Assembly: GCF_000004075.3 (NCBI RefSeq)
Contig: NC_026660.2
Coordinates: forward strand, 21,207,498-21,271,497
DNA: 64,000 nucleotides
Reading direction: 5' to 3'
DNA from: Cucumis sativus
Lineage: Eukaryota > Streptophyta > Magnoliopsida > Cucurbitales > Cucurbitaceae
The notes below the pieces were generated by a model. The model made no database searches and was not told the DNA's origin. It saw only the letters and a list, made by a program, of their open reading frames with translations. Positions 48,871 through 60,446 of this stretch are shown here, in pieces. The translations under genes and the position numbers were made by a program. Numbering within the stretch: position 1 is the stretch's first letter; each line of letters opens with the position of its first letter.

Positions 48871-49273
48871 AATATTTTAAATCTAATTACTATATTTACA
48901 ACTACCACGTTGTATCCATGTTAATTATATTTGTATCTTCTGGTCATGTTATGATGTTACCCAATGAACAAAATCATTTTTTTTTCTTTTAAAAGTTTAA
49001 TTTACTACGGATGATATTTAATTGAACCAATGGTCCAATCTCAATCTTCTCATCTTCCTATTCTCCATTGTAATAATGCCATAAATCTTCTCATATAGTA
49101 ATAATACATATTTACTTTATGCAATTACATTAAGTCTAAATAAAACTTGTTTTAAATCTTAATTTTATTAGATCTATTTGAACCTCTCATGAGGCTACTT
49201 CTCAAAAAATTTAAGAAAAGAAAAACAATTTCAAAGAAGTTAGGTATATTGACATGGGTGATTATTAGAAATT

Positions 49274-49813
49274 AGGGATGCGAGAATAACCGATAACTCA
49301 TGTTATAAAAATTGGGTTGAGTTATTTTAAAATTTAGGTTGAGTTGAGTTATTTTAAAATTTAGATTAGTTAGATTTTTTTTTTTTTTGTTGGGTTGGAT
49401 CTCAAGTTGAGGTTAAAAAATTCAGTTCAACTTGAATTAGTGATATTATTTATTTTATATATATATGTTAAGTTTTAAAATACAATATTTTGAATGTTCT
49501 TTGGTAGAAGTTATGTTCATATTTAACTCCCCTTAAATAATATTAGAAGTTATTATTATATTAACGTTGTACTTTAGGAATATTTTTGGATTTGTGTGGA
49601 TTTATGGATATATATGGTGTCGTAATGTTTGTTAAAACAAATATTAAAAAACGAAAAAAAAAATTATAAAATTCGATAACCCAACTCCACCCATTTTTTA
49701 GGTTTGGATTGAAAATGCTTTTCGGGTCATTCGGGTTGCCAACCCAATCAACCTGAAATTCTTTTAGGTTGGTTTCAAAATATCCCTTAATCCAATCCAA
49801 CCGATTTACACCT
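49274..49813. mobile_element. hAT-like non-autonomous element
   Basis: The left end agggatgcgagaataaccg and right end read in reverse (aaaggtgtaaatcggttgg) form imperfect TIRs of the plant hAT type. The interior has the usual gggttgagtt and ccaacccaat words that pair with each other. A 12-bp direct repeat ttattagaaatt flanks it (49262-49273, 49814-49825); that is longer than the usual 8-bp hAT duplication, so the ends may be off by a few bases. Confidence 0.6.
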
Positions 49814-51287
49814 TTATTAGAAATTGAAAACATTGTAAATTAATTAATTTAGATGCGAAGCAACTTAATTAAAAGAAAACACAAAGAAAGATATGTAAAC
49901 ATAAAGCACAGGGAAATTTGGTAAGATTTTATCACTTTTAAAAAATCTATCAGAATCTCCATTATATTTGCATTAACTTTTGTCATACTACATATACATG
50001 TAGAACAAATTCTCATGAAATATATCACAAACCATTCCAAAACTACAATTCAACTTTTTAAAAACTTCAATATAATAACCAGATCTGGATATTATTCAGT
50101 GCATATGTAGGAAAACTACATATTTGCTCAGCTCTATGCAACTGAAGATTGTTCAGTGCATGCATAGTACAATTAGAGATGTGCACTGCTATAATTTGGT
50201 ATCACTAAATATTTGCACTTCTATGTAACTAGAGATTATTCAGTGCATAGTATGACTAGAGATAGCTTCGTTATGTATCTTGATACTACTCGATATATAT
50301 GTAACTCGAGTTCACCTCTGCCGTGAAAATGAGATTTCTTTACTCAAGTAGGACGAGAGATACAAAAACAATTTATAGGTATGGTTTTTATTAGCGTACT
50401 TATGAAAAGTTATAAGTTTTTTAAGTTTTGTATTTGCTTATGATTTTCTTAATTATTGTATTATTCGAGGTTCCAACTTCCATGAGGGTTAAGATTTGTC
50501 CACTAGCTTAATTCAATTAGATTTTCGGACTGTTTTATTGTATTTAGCTATCATTGTTTTGTCTTGTTTCTCTCGTGTCATGTCAAATAGTTCGTGTCGT
50601 TGGACTATTGGAAAGGGATTCATAGAACAAGTTTGAAGGTTATTTACGATTTTCATCATAGTAGAATATATAGTTGTAGCAGATTTGACGTAAGTTTGGG
50701 GCAAATCAATATATTTCCTAGTGTCGTTCTTTTTTATTATTATTACTATCCTTTTTATTTGTTATTTTACGATCCACTATAATATGTGGAGTGAAAGTTT
50801 GAATTATAGTATAATTAGTTTATTATGCACTTATTTATATCTCGTTAAATTTTCTATACCGCAATTTTTTCAACTCAACATTACGTGGTAGAAAATCAAA
50901 TCATCAACTTAAAGAATGGAAAAGTTTGTATATATTTTTATTCACTACGAGAACTATACTCAAATTAACAACTTATCGAGATAATCGAAAGCTTAATTGA
51001 AAACGAGGGAATATGGATTTTATGTAGTTTATGGAGGTACAAGACATGATCGACTGCATATTTTATATTAAGGACAAGATGTGTATATAACCTTATTCTA
51101 AAATATAAAGAAAGTGATAAACATACATAGGGAATGAAATTAGTAATACATATATCAACTGATTATAAAATGTTTGTTTTCACTTTCATATGATGTATTG
51201 TCTTAGCTCATTGCTATAGTTTTAAAAAGAGTCTCTCCAACTCCAAAACAAACACATCGTCTCTAGAGAGAGTTGTTTTAGTGTAAG

Positions 51288-53053
51288 ATGGGAAGCAGCT
51301 TTGAAGAGATCAGAAAAGAGAATGGAAATGAAGTTCATGTGGTGATGATTCCATATCCAAGCCAAGGTCACATTAACCCACTCCTCCAATTTGCCAAATA
51401 CCTCCACCATGAAGGACTCAAAGTTACAATGCTTACCATTTTAACCAACTCTTCCTCCCTTCATGACCTCCCTAATCTCACTATTCAAAATGTATCTCTC
51501 TTTCCATACCAAGGCACGGATCCCGAGACCCACCACGCTTCTTCGGAGCGTCGCCAGGCTTCCATTCGCTTGCATTTGACTCAACTTCTTACTCGTCATC
51601 GAGACCATGGCAATCCAATTGCTTGCCTTGTTTATGACTCTATCATGCCATGGGTTCTTGACATCGCCAAACAGTTTGGTGTTTTGTGTGCTGCGTTTTT
51701 CACTCAATCTTCCGCTGTTAATGTTATTTATTACAACTTTCATAAAGGGTGGCTTAGTAATGATGCATTAAAGGAGAGTTTGATTTGTTTGAATGGACTT
51801 CCGGGTCTTTGCTCTTCAGATCTGCCTTCTTTTGTTTCTGAGCAACACAAGTACCCAGCTCTTCTTAGCTTCTTAGCTGACCAATTTGTAGCAGTGAATG
51901 GTGCCCATTGGATCTTTGCCAACACATTTGATAGCTTAGAACCAAAGGTAACATCCCAAGTATCTACATATATTGTTACCTATTCATTGTTTTGTTCATA
52001 TATTTAATTTTCATTTCATTTTTTTTTCTTTTGCTATATTATAAAAATATATCCCAAAACAACACTCTGAAGTGTTTTTGGGGGTAAAATTTTCATGGAT
52101 GAAAAAAAATATGTATATGTTTATGTATTCCTCAAATGAACAAAATCTAGACAGATATTGAAATGATGAAAAATGGAAACCTATTGTAAAGAAGTTAAAG
52201 GAAATAGATTTAATTTAAAAATAACAAATGATAAGTTGAAGTTATGGTATCAAAATAGAGAAATTATATACATATGTATGTATGTATTTGTCAGGAGGTG
52301 AAGTGGATGGAAGGGGAGTTTGCAATGAAGAACATTGGTCCAATGGTTCCTTCAATGTACTTAGATGGAAGGCTAGAAAACGACAAAGATTATGGGGTTA
52401 GCATGTTTGAACCAAACAAAAACAAAGATTTGACAATGAAATGGCTTGATTCTAAGCACCACAAATCCGTCATCTACGTCTCATTTGGAAGTGGCGCTGA
52501 ATTAGAGAAGGAGCAAATGGAAGAATTAGCATGTGCCCTGAAGAGAACCAACAAATACTTCTTATGGGTTGTTAGAGAATCGGAGGTCCATAAGCTTCCT
52601 CAGAATTTCATTGAGGATCATGAGGACGCAGCAGGTGATCAGAAAGGGTTGGTGGTAAATTGGTGCTGTCAGCTCCAAGTGTTGGCTCATAAATCAGTTG
52701 GATGTTTCGTTACGCACTGCGGTTGGAACTCGACCCTGGAAGCGTTGAGTTTGGGAGTGCCGTTGGTGACGATGGCGCAGTGGTCGGACCAGCCAACGAA
52801 TGCCAAGTACGTGGAGGATGTGTGGAGGGTTGGGAAGAGGGTGAGATTAAGAGAGGAAGACAATGGAATGTGTAGAAGAGAAGAGATAGAGAAATGTGTG
52901 AATGAAGTTATGGAAGAAGGAGAAGTTGGAGAAGAAATAAGAAAGAGGTTGAGGAAGTGGAGGGAATTGGCAAAAGAAGCTATGGATGATGGAGGAACCT
53001 CTCATGCAAACATTATTCACTTTCTACAACAACTTCTTAACAAAACTAATTAA
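51288..53053 (+). CDS. UDP-glycosyltransferase, UGT74-like (copy C)
   Basis: Exons 51288-51947 and 52295-53053 joined in phase 0, 472 aa. His28 lies in PYPSQGHINPLLQ and the Asp in LVYDSIMPW. The PSPG box is at about residues 343-386, starting WCCQLQVLAH and ending QWSDQ, so UDP-glucose is the likely donor. Exon 1 (acceptor-binding half) is only roughly half identical to copies A and B: it lacks their acidic N-terminal extension and has a distinct loop region around residues 50-80. Exon 2 differs from copy A by a single residue (Glu for Lys at exon residue 8). The intron is short (347 bp) and its 3' part is homologous to the A and B introns. Cytosolic glucosyltransferase; acceptor unknown, but probably different from that of A and B. 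Confidence 0.93.
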
Positions 53054-54975
53054 TTTCCATCATTCCTGTGTATCAGATTTTAATAACACTAATTTTGTTA
53101 TTATTTTTGTTAAGCTTCTATTACCATTCTGTTTCATCTTGTAATATTTTATAAATGCAATAAATTATAAGTTGATTGATTACCTTAATTATTTGTAACA
53201 TTTTCAGAACTTTTGAATCACTTAATTCATTTTTTATATAAAAAAGAAAACCAAATTTATATTACTGAATGGGTATAGTTTCAAGTTGTAAGAAAGAGTT
53301 TTGGCTTTGCCCAAACTAACCTTCTATTTTACTGAACATAATTAATTCAATGGGAATGTACCATCAAAATCAAATAACAAATTTGAAAACCTATCAAAGC
53401 TAACTCCATAGGTCCATTTCCAGGCTTTGTCAAATTAAGTATAACTTAATATGGGTGTGGATCACCATACTCTGCCAAAATAAATTAATGGCATTTATGG
53501 TCGTGGTTCATCTTCATACATGGTTAAATTAAACCGAGGCAAAGAACTCTACTAGTCGGTATCCATATTTAGGCAAAATAAAATTATAGTTTTATGGTCG
53601 ACTGTATATGAGCTAGTCTTCATACTTAGTCAAATTAGCTAATTGACTTCATAGCCGACCTAATTGGTTGGTCTTTATATTTGGCCAAATTAACTAAGGG
53701 TCAGTCTCTGCCCTTGGCCAAAATAAAATAATGACTTCATGAATGACCTTATGGGATTGGTCTCCTATACTTAGCCAAATTAATTAACTAATGACTTCAT
53801 GGATGACTCTACTTATTGGTCTCCACACTTGGCCAAAACTTAACTTTGACGACCCTATGGGTCGGTTTTCACACTTGGCCAAAATTAACTAATGGCTTCA
53901 TGGCCGTTTCTATGAGTCAGTCTTCACACTTTACAAACTTAATTCTTGGCTTTATGGCTAACCTTTATGTTGATCTTCATACTTGAGATTAATACTTAGC
54001 TTCATGGTCGATCCTATAAAACAGTCTCCATACTTAACCAACTTAGTTCTTAACTCCGTTGTCGACCCTTTGTGTGTTGGGAAATAATGTTGTCACTCTA
54101 AAAGATTCAATCTTGGAGTATGATTCTTCTTGTTTAGTAAAAGGGCAAATTTAAAAGATTCGATTTTGGAAAATAATGGACATACAATTTGGAACCTGGG
54201 GAAATTATCATGTTGAACGCATGGTGGAGAAGGTGAAGTTCATACGACCATGAGATCAAAGCTATACAGAACATGTAGCGTTATGGTTCAAATTGAAGTG
54301 TTTGATAACAAAATAGCTTTTGAAATACTTTTAAATTTTACTTTAAACTGATTTTATCAAAGAAAAGTTTGAATAAAAATGACTTTTTTTCAAACAAAGC
54401 ATTTTTCTATGGTCAACTAAAACATGCTCTAGAATTACTAAAAAGATAAATCGTTTTACGTTTTGGAAATGGTTTAGAAGTTTGGTTCAAATCCATGAAG
54501 TACAAACACAGATATGAGTACCAGATGCTGATAAGATATTACATAAGGTCAATTACTAAAAACTAGAATACATATATATATTTTGATGATATGTTCTTAC
54601 TAAAATGAATATGTTCTTTGCTAAAACGAATCTAAGAATTTTATGTAAAGATACTAAGTACAATACAAAAAGCACTATTGAAATACAATAGTTCATAGAA
54701 TACAATAATAGAAAAGATCTATGGCAACCACCATAGATCAAAAAGAAGAAAACTACAGAGAGAGAGGTACAAAGATAAAACAAAGAATTGAATTTCATTG
54801 ATACTGTTGAAGATATTCAAGTGGATTGTTTTTTACGTGGCTTTGTAGGGCCACAGGCGTGAAGATGATGATTAAAAAGGTTCAACCAATCTAAAATAGC
54901 TATGCCAAATCGCGTATCAATTATATATCTAAAGGGTATTTGGGAGTATCAGTTGGTAGTACTGATCGAGACTTA
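53054..54975. other. Spacer between UGT copy C and the TBL gene
   Basis: Contains the degenerate minisatellite at about 53400-54078. The rest is unassigned AT-rich DNA. The 3' ends of the two genes face each other. No coding region is supportable. Confidence 0.65.
53400..54078. repeat. Degenerate minisatellite, about 13 units of roughly 50-55 bp
   Basis: Units follow a consensus like ggtcttcatacttggcc, aaattaactaatg, gcttcatggccgacccta. Clear unit starts include tagtcttcatacttagtc (53614), tggtctccacacttggcc (53818), tcggttttcacacttggcc (53863) and tcagtcttcacacttta (53917). Unit length varies by deletion. The array begins about 350 bp after the UGT copy C stop. Confidence 0.8.
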
Positions 54976-57497
54976 TTAATGGAAGTCTGACACAATAGTA
55001 GCATACAAGAGCCTGTTCCAAGTATCAGGCAAACCAGGCAAACACCAATGGCTGCAATCAGCAATGATCTCTTCTTTTCTCTGCTTTGTTGCTACCCAAA
55101 GCTTTCCTTGCTTTTTTGCATAAATTGATGGATGTGCATCTCTTCTATACTGGGATAGTTTTGTTATGTTCAAATACTTTACTGGGGTTTTCATTCTCTT
55201 CATTGTTCTCTCGAATACTTCAGTTAACGACTCAGGGAATATCTTTTGGTAGGACTCGTCGAAGAACGGTTCGGTTTCGTTGTAGCACCATTGCTTCCCC
55301 TTGTGTTCTGGGGATATACTTCGAAAGAAAACTGCTGTTTTATTCGTATCCACATTCTGATCAATCCAATTTGACCAGGTTTTCATGGCTGCCTCAAGTG
55401 CTAACTCCATCTTCATTGTTGCTATCATCTTCCCATCATGATGAAAGTAGTCCCATCTGCAAAATTTGTCTCTTAAGTTAATCATTTGGTTTCTCAAAGA
55501 TGAAATGAAATCTTCTTCTACATCAGAAGCATTTGGCTTTGATTGCTTAAACAACTCAGATTGAATGGTACAGTTATGTAGGATAAGTTTTAGACTAAAA
55601 TACCTCTAAACTATGTACTTCCTGTCAAGCATATCCTTGAACCTTACAAAACTTCAAAAATATGCTTAAACATAATAAAAGATTTTTAAAAATGTTAAAA
55701 ATACTCTTACTATTATATGAACAAAAACAATCAATACCGTCTTACTCCGTTGTTTTCCCTCTTCCTTCTCTTCCTCTTATTCAAGACTCAATACTCTCTT
55801 ACATACTCACACTTTTGTTAAATTTTTTATATTCTTCTGTCTCTAAATAAATAAATAAAATTGCACACTTCATGACTTAGAGGCATAAGAGCTATAATAA
55901 GAAGAGAATAATAGAAGCACTAAAGAATTTTAAGGACTTGAATTTTCCTTTTTATTGTTTTGTTATGCCTGGAAGGGAGATTTTGAGTTTCGAATTTTGT
56001 AAGATTTTATGTTTTGATTCAAATTCTATGTTTTTGTTTTTTCTTTCTTTGTTGCTTTTCTTTTTTCGTTCAAAAAATTGGTATAAGAATTAAAAAAAAT
56101 AGAAGAAAAATGAGTATCCATATTATTTTTAAAAAAATGAGAGATATCTATATGATTTGTTTAAAATCGTTTATGTTTTAACTTCAAACAAATTTTATCA
56201 TCATACTAACGATAATAATATATATATTTTTAAATTTAGAGTTATTTTTGTAACTAGCCATCAACGGTTTCTATTCGTAGATTAATAGTATGTGTACTCT
56301 TAACTTTTCTTAAGTTTAATGGTAGTTTTAAATATTTCAAAGTTAGAAAGTATTTTTGAAATGAACTATTTCCATCTAAAACTAACACGATAAAGATATT
56401 TTCAAACTTTATTTGAAAGTTTAATTTAAAAGTATCTTTTGAAACTTTTGAAAGTTCAAGAGTATTTTTTCAGACACAAAATACGAAATTCAATGAGACT
56501 TTTTTTATATATAATTTAGCAAATGTTTGATAGGTGCTTACGCTTGCAACTTTCCCTGATGCACCCACCAATGACCAGTATTGAACACCATGATATTTGC
56601 ACCATACCATTTCTTTGACATAGCTGAGAGTTTGTCAAGCTCCAATATTCTAGCACCATTTTCCTCGTCGACTTTTAGTTCGACGAGAAATGGACTCCAG
56701 AAAAATTCCACAGAACAATTGTATTCCTAAGATTATCATAGGCACTGTTACTTCAAACTCACAGTATAGTATCTGAAAATGTGACATGAAAAAGTTTAGC
56801 TAATACCTTTGCTCTGAAGATCTTGTAGCTGCCACTTTTTACATCAACATAAACCTGAGAAGGAGGTAAAGCAGAATAGAGAAGACAAGCAAGAGATTCC
56901 CATTGGTTTCTGTTAAGTGAGTCCCCAACTATGATCACTCTCTTTCCTCTTAGCTTCTCTAACATATCTTTGCCATCAAACCTGCAAAGTTCATGATTAA
57001 ACGAGTCCACTTCAATTCCACAAGAATGAAATGGAAGTAGAAGAGAAATTGAAGTGAAGAGCTGATCTTTAAGCTCACCTGGGCACCTTGCACCCAGTGA
57101 CTTCCCAGTTCAACTTCTCGTAGCCAAAATCTCGCCGGCCGTTCCTTCGACAGCTAACTTGGTCACTAAGAAATGGACACTTAGTTTGATCATAGAGAGG
57201 ACTTGCCTTGGGATCATAAACCCATTTGCCATCAAAGATGTTGCAGCTTTTCTTCTCATGTTTATCATCCTCACTGAGAGGAAGTGAAGTATCATTGGGC
57301 TGCAACTGAATGCTAGCTGCAACATAGTAGTCAACAAGACTGAATGAAGATGACACCGATGAGGTCGAGCTTCGAAAAGTTAAGAAGTTCAGGGTCTCAT
57401 GGTCTTGACTAAGCAAGAACACCAGAATGATAATGCTTGTGAGGCATGTAAATGTGCAAAGCTTCCATCTCTGATTAATGAAAAAGCTATTGTCCAT
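54976..57497 (-). CDS. Trichome birefringence-like (TBL) polysaccharide O-acetyltransferase
   Basis: Exons 57497-57079, 56981-56807, 56726-56542 and 55456-54976; 1260 nt, giving 419 aa. An N-terminal membrane anchor (residues about 11-29, [17 protein letters not shown]) fits a type II Golgi protein. The TBL domain begins [11 protein letters not shown], then [15 protein letters not shown]. The catalytic GDS Ser is at residue 161 ([16 protein letters not shown]), and the C-terminal DxxH is at 393-396 ([15 protein letters not shown]). FNTGHWW is also conserved. Family: these enzymes O-acetylate xylan, mannan, xyloglucan or pectin using acetyl donors in the Golgi. The substrate cannot be assigned here. 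Intron 3 (55457-56541) carries an inverted-repeat element. It lies head to head with the lipase, 1 kb away. Confidence 0.92.
55593..56520. mobile_element. Long inverted-repeat element in TBL intron 3
   Basis: The left end (agactaaaatacctctaaac, then ccttgaaccttacaaaactt) mirrors the right end read in reverse (gctaaattatatataaaaaa, then aatactcttgaactttcaaa). The same family as 42075-43262. It occupies most of the intron and has no transposase. Confidence 0.45.
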
Positions 57498-58510
57498 GGC
57501 TTGATACCTTTACTTCCCCTTCCCACAAGCAATAAGAAGTGGGGCAATTATAGTTGGCACTACGAGTTTGTAAGAAGTGGGAAAGTTTTGGTCAAAAATG
57601 CCCGAATACTCTATGAGAATTTGCATCCCACTTATGAAATATTGATGGGCGGTCGCTTTTAGATGCCTAAAAACATGTAATATTTGAAGCCAAACGTATT
57701 AATAATGGCCATTTTTAAATACTTAGGTGCCTGAGATTATGTCAATATCAAAAAAGAAAAACATATTATCTGTGAAGGTTTTAGAGAAAGTAGTAATAGA
57801 GTGGTTGACTAAAACCAATTGAACAATAACTGCTCAAACACCAGCAAATAGCACAAGATTTAGGTAAAGCTTATCTCCTCAGCTCCACTCTCTGATGTGG
57901 TTGGTGCATAGTTAGATACAACAAACTTAAACAGTTATCTTTAAAGGCATGGTTTACTACTTGCTTCCTCTGCCTTGTATGTCAAGTTTTCAACTAACCC
58001 TACTATATAGCAGCCTCGACTTTCATTTAAGAAACAGGTGAAAGGGGTTAATCATCTTTTCAACCTTATTTTTTGGTTTGAAAGTTTAAGGTATTTTTTT
58101 AAAAACGGAGACTAACGTTTTTTCATTGATGAAATAAGAAGAGACCTTTGCTCAAATTACAGAGATTCAAGAAATGCTCAAAAACAAAAGTGATCATGAA
58201 AGATGAGCAAGTGGTGTATAAACAATTATAGTAAGTTCCTCAATGTTGTTTAGCTAATTTTAGGGATCATTTGCAGACGTAAGTTTCAGGTGAGAGCATG
58301 GAGAATCAATCACCGATCTAATTCTAACAATGTTAGCCACCTACCAATAATGGATGAAAATGATGATCTGAAAACATGGCGTTTTTGGTGCCTTACTTTT
58401 TTGTTACCTACCTCAGACACGTTTTGTGCCATAATTTGTTGCATTATGTACTTTAGAGAACAGAGAATAGAAACACAGTTACAACCGGAGGGAGTAGGCA
58501 CGTCTGAGAA
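57498..58510. promoter_or_regulatory. Shared upstream region between the TBL and lipase genes
   Basis: About 1 kb between divergent start codons, so both promoters must lie here. A repeat-like block (ttttcattgatgaaataaga and following, 58118-58200) interrupts it. No firm TATA assignment was made for either side. A 74-codon frame at 58290-58514 overlaps the lipase start out of frame and has no domain. Confidence 0.45.
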
Positions 58511-59782
58511 ATGATAGGTAACATAGCTACTAGATGGAGGTTGCTCAGTGGCGAGGATAACTGGAAGAACCTCTTAGACCCTTTGGACATCGATCTTCGA
58601 CAATACATTCTTCACTATGGAGATATGGCACAGGCAACATATGATAGTTTCAACTCGAACAGGTTGTCAAAATTTGCTGGCGACAGCCATTTTTCAAGGA
58701 AGAACCTCTTCTCCAGAGTTGGTTTAGCTATTGCCAACCCCTACAAGTATAATATCACCAAATTTCTCTATGCAACATCAGGGATTGAAGTTTCAGAAGC
58801 GTTTTTATTAAGGTCTCTATCAAGGGAAGCATGGAACAAAGAGTCCAATTGGATAGGGTACATTGCTGTGGCGACCGATGAAGGAAAGGCTGCACTGGGA
58901 AGAAGGGACATTGTAATTGCTTGGAGAGGAACAATACAAGCATTGGAATGGGTTAATGACTTTGAATTTCCTCTTGTTCCTGCCGACAAACTATTTGGAG
59001 CATCTAATGATTCTAAAGTTCATAAAGGCTGGCTTTCCATTTACACTTCTCAAGATGCTCGATCACCGTTTAACACAAACAGTGCAAGACAGCAAGTGAG
59101 TTGCTAACTATATTCTCTCTCTATATATATATATATATCACTAACTATATTCTATCATCTAAATGATCAGGTTCTATCTGAAATTGAGAAGCTACTAGAA
59201 GAATTTCAAGATGAAGATATCAGTATAACTATAACAGGACATAGTTTAGGTGCTGCCCTTGGAACCTTGAATGCAACAGACATTATTGCAAATCAGATCA
59301 ATAGGGGGAAAAAGCAACCGCAGAAACCCTGCCCTGTTACAGTCTTTTTGTTTGGCAGTCCACATGTAGGAGACCGCAACTTCAGAAAGACTTTTAACTC
59401 CATGAATGAGCTTCATCTGCTGCGAACTCGAAACAAGGCCGACATAGTACCGGATTACCCACTGACGGGTTATGCGAAAGTTGGAGAGGAGCTGATAATT
59501 GACACACGAAAGTCAGAATACTTGAAGAGTCCCGGAGGTTTCAAGAGCTGGCATTCTTTGGAGGCTTATCTACATGGGGTGGCAGGAACACAGGGAAATG
59601 AAGGTGGATTCACGTTAGAAGTGAAAAGGGACATAGCACGTGTGAACAAAGCTTTGAATGCTCTCAAGGAAGAGTATTTAGTGCCTGAATCATGGTGGTG
59701 TGCTCAAAACAAAGGAATGGTACAAGATGCTGATGGCTTTTGGAAGCTGGATGATCATGAGACAGACGAGGAAGAGCCTTAA
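58511..59782 (+). CDS. Phospholipase A1-II-like lipase (class 3 lipase fold)
   Basis: Exons 58511-59095 and 59171-59782, phase 0, 398 aa. A lipase_3 alpha/beta hydrolase: the nucleophile elbow is GHSLG with Ser220, the likely Asp is D286 ([10 protein letters not shown]) and the His is H330 (SLEAYLHG). The N-terminal motifs [18 protein letters not shown] and [19 protein letters not shown], and the IAWRGT segment, are typical of the plant PLA1-II group (acyl hydrolysis at sn-1 of phospholipids or galactolipids). There is no obvious transit peptide, so a cytosolic location is likely, unlike the chloroplast PLA1-I enzymes. The acidic C-terminus ends in ETDEEEP. The intron is only 75 bp and contains a TA run. 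In-frame joining across the intron supports the model. Confidence 0.92.
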
Positions 59783-60090
59783 GAACTGTTTTCTGTCATG
59801 TTCACCCATAAAAGCACAATAATTTACATAGAATTTCTATCCTAGTAGCCTCACAAATCATAAAACCAATCTCTAGAGAATAAAATTTGCATTCCAGAAA
59901 TATTGTAAAACAGAACATCAATTCTATATTGATTATCGACGAAATAAACAATCAATGGAAGGCTATTACAATGAAGCAAAGAACACACAAAGCTTCATAT
60001 TCATATCAAATGTAAATCTCACACAAACAAGGTAATCTAATTACACACTATAATGCTTCTCCCACTTTCCTCTTTGATAAATATGAACAA

Positions 60091-60446
60091 TCAACAAGGA
60101 ATCTGAGAGGTGAACCACTCCATGACATGAAATGGGGCTTTGATCAGCTCCAAAGCAAGCTCCACTATCACCGTTAAGCACAAACAACAAGGACATATGC
60201 AAGTAAGCGTCAATCTGCATCCAAAAAAACCACAGAAAACAGAGATAAATGGAAAGAAAACAAATTAAAAAGAAAGAAACAAACCAAATCAGAAATACCC
60301 AGAAGCTAAAAATTAAAAAAGTTTCGAGAAATTTACCCCACAATCCATATAATTACGCCGATAATGGAAAGGATAAGAGAAACGAAAGCAAAAGGCAAGC
60401 CAAGCAAGAAGCCGAGTGGCCTACAATCGCCATCTCCACAACACAT
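60091..60446 (-). CDS. TAXIMIN-like cysteine-rich signalling peptide
   Basis: Two exons, 60446-60337 and 60214-60091, joined through a split Gly codon; 77 aa. It begins [20 protein letters not shown], followed by a strongly hydrophobic helix ([16 protein letters not shown]), then a Cys cluster [11 protein letters not shown], an amphipathic segment [20 protein letters not shown] and a terminal QIPC. This order ([10 protein letters not shown] start, hydrophobic helix, CPCC-C cluster, WFT-IPC end) is that of the TAXIMIN family, plasma-membrane or secretory cysteine-rich peptides linked to lateral organ separation and secondary-metabolism signalling. Both exons are too short to stand out as open frames. 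It is tail to tail with the lipase gene (stops 308 bp apart). The gene symbol is left blank because TAX1 and TAX2 cannot be told apart. Confidence 0.93.

Larger units (their letters stand above)
47354..51287. other. TAF6 upstream region and repeat-filled spacer to UGT copy C
   Basis: TAF6 leader and promoter are presumably within 47354-47800. Further on are the fold-back at 47890-48044, a MITE at 48711-48870, a hAT-like element at 49274-49813 and degenerate repeats near 50090-50300 (cactt-ctatgtaactagagattat and ttcagtgcat repeated). No frame here has a recognisable protein domain. Confidence 0.6.

Noticed and set aside
55086-55481. 131-codon plus-strand frame
   Set aside because: Antisense of the last TBL exon, whose DxxH motif and family match are clear.
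58290-58514. 74-codon frame upstream of the lipase
   Set aside because: Overlaps the lipase ATG in another frame; no family similarity; probably 5' leader sequence.
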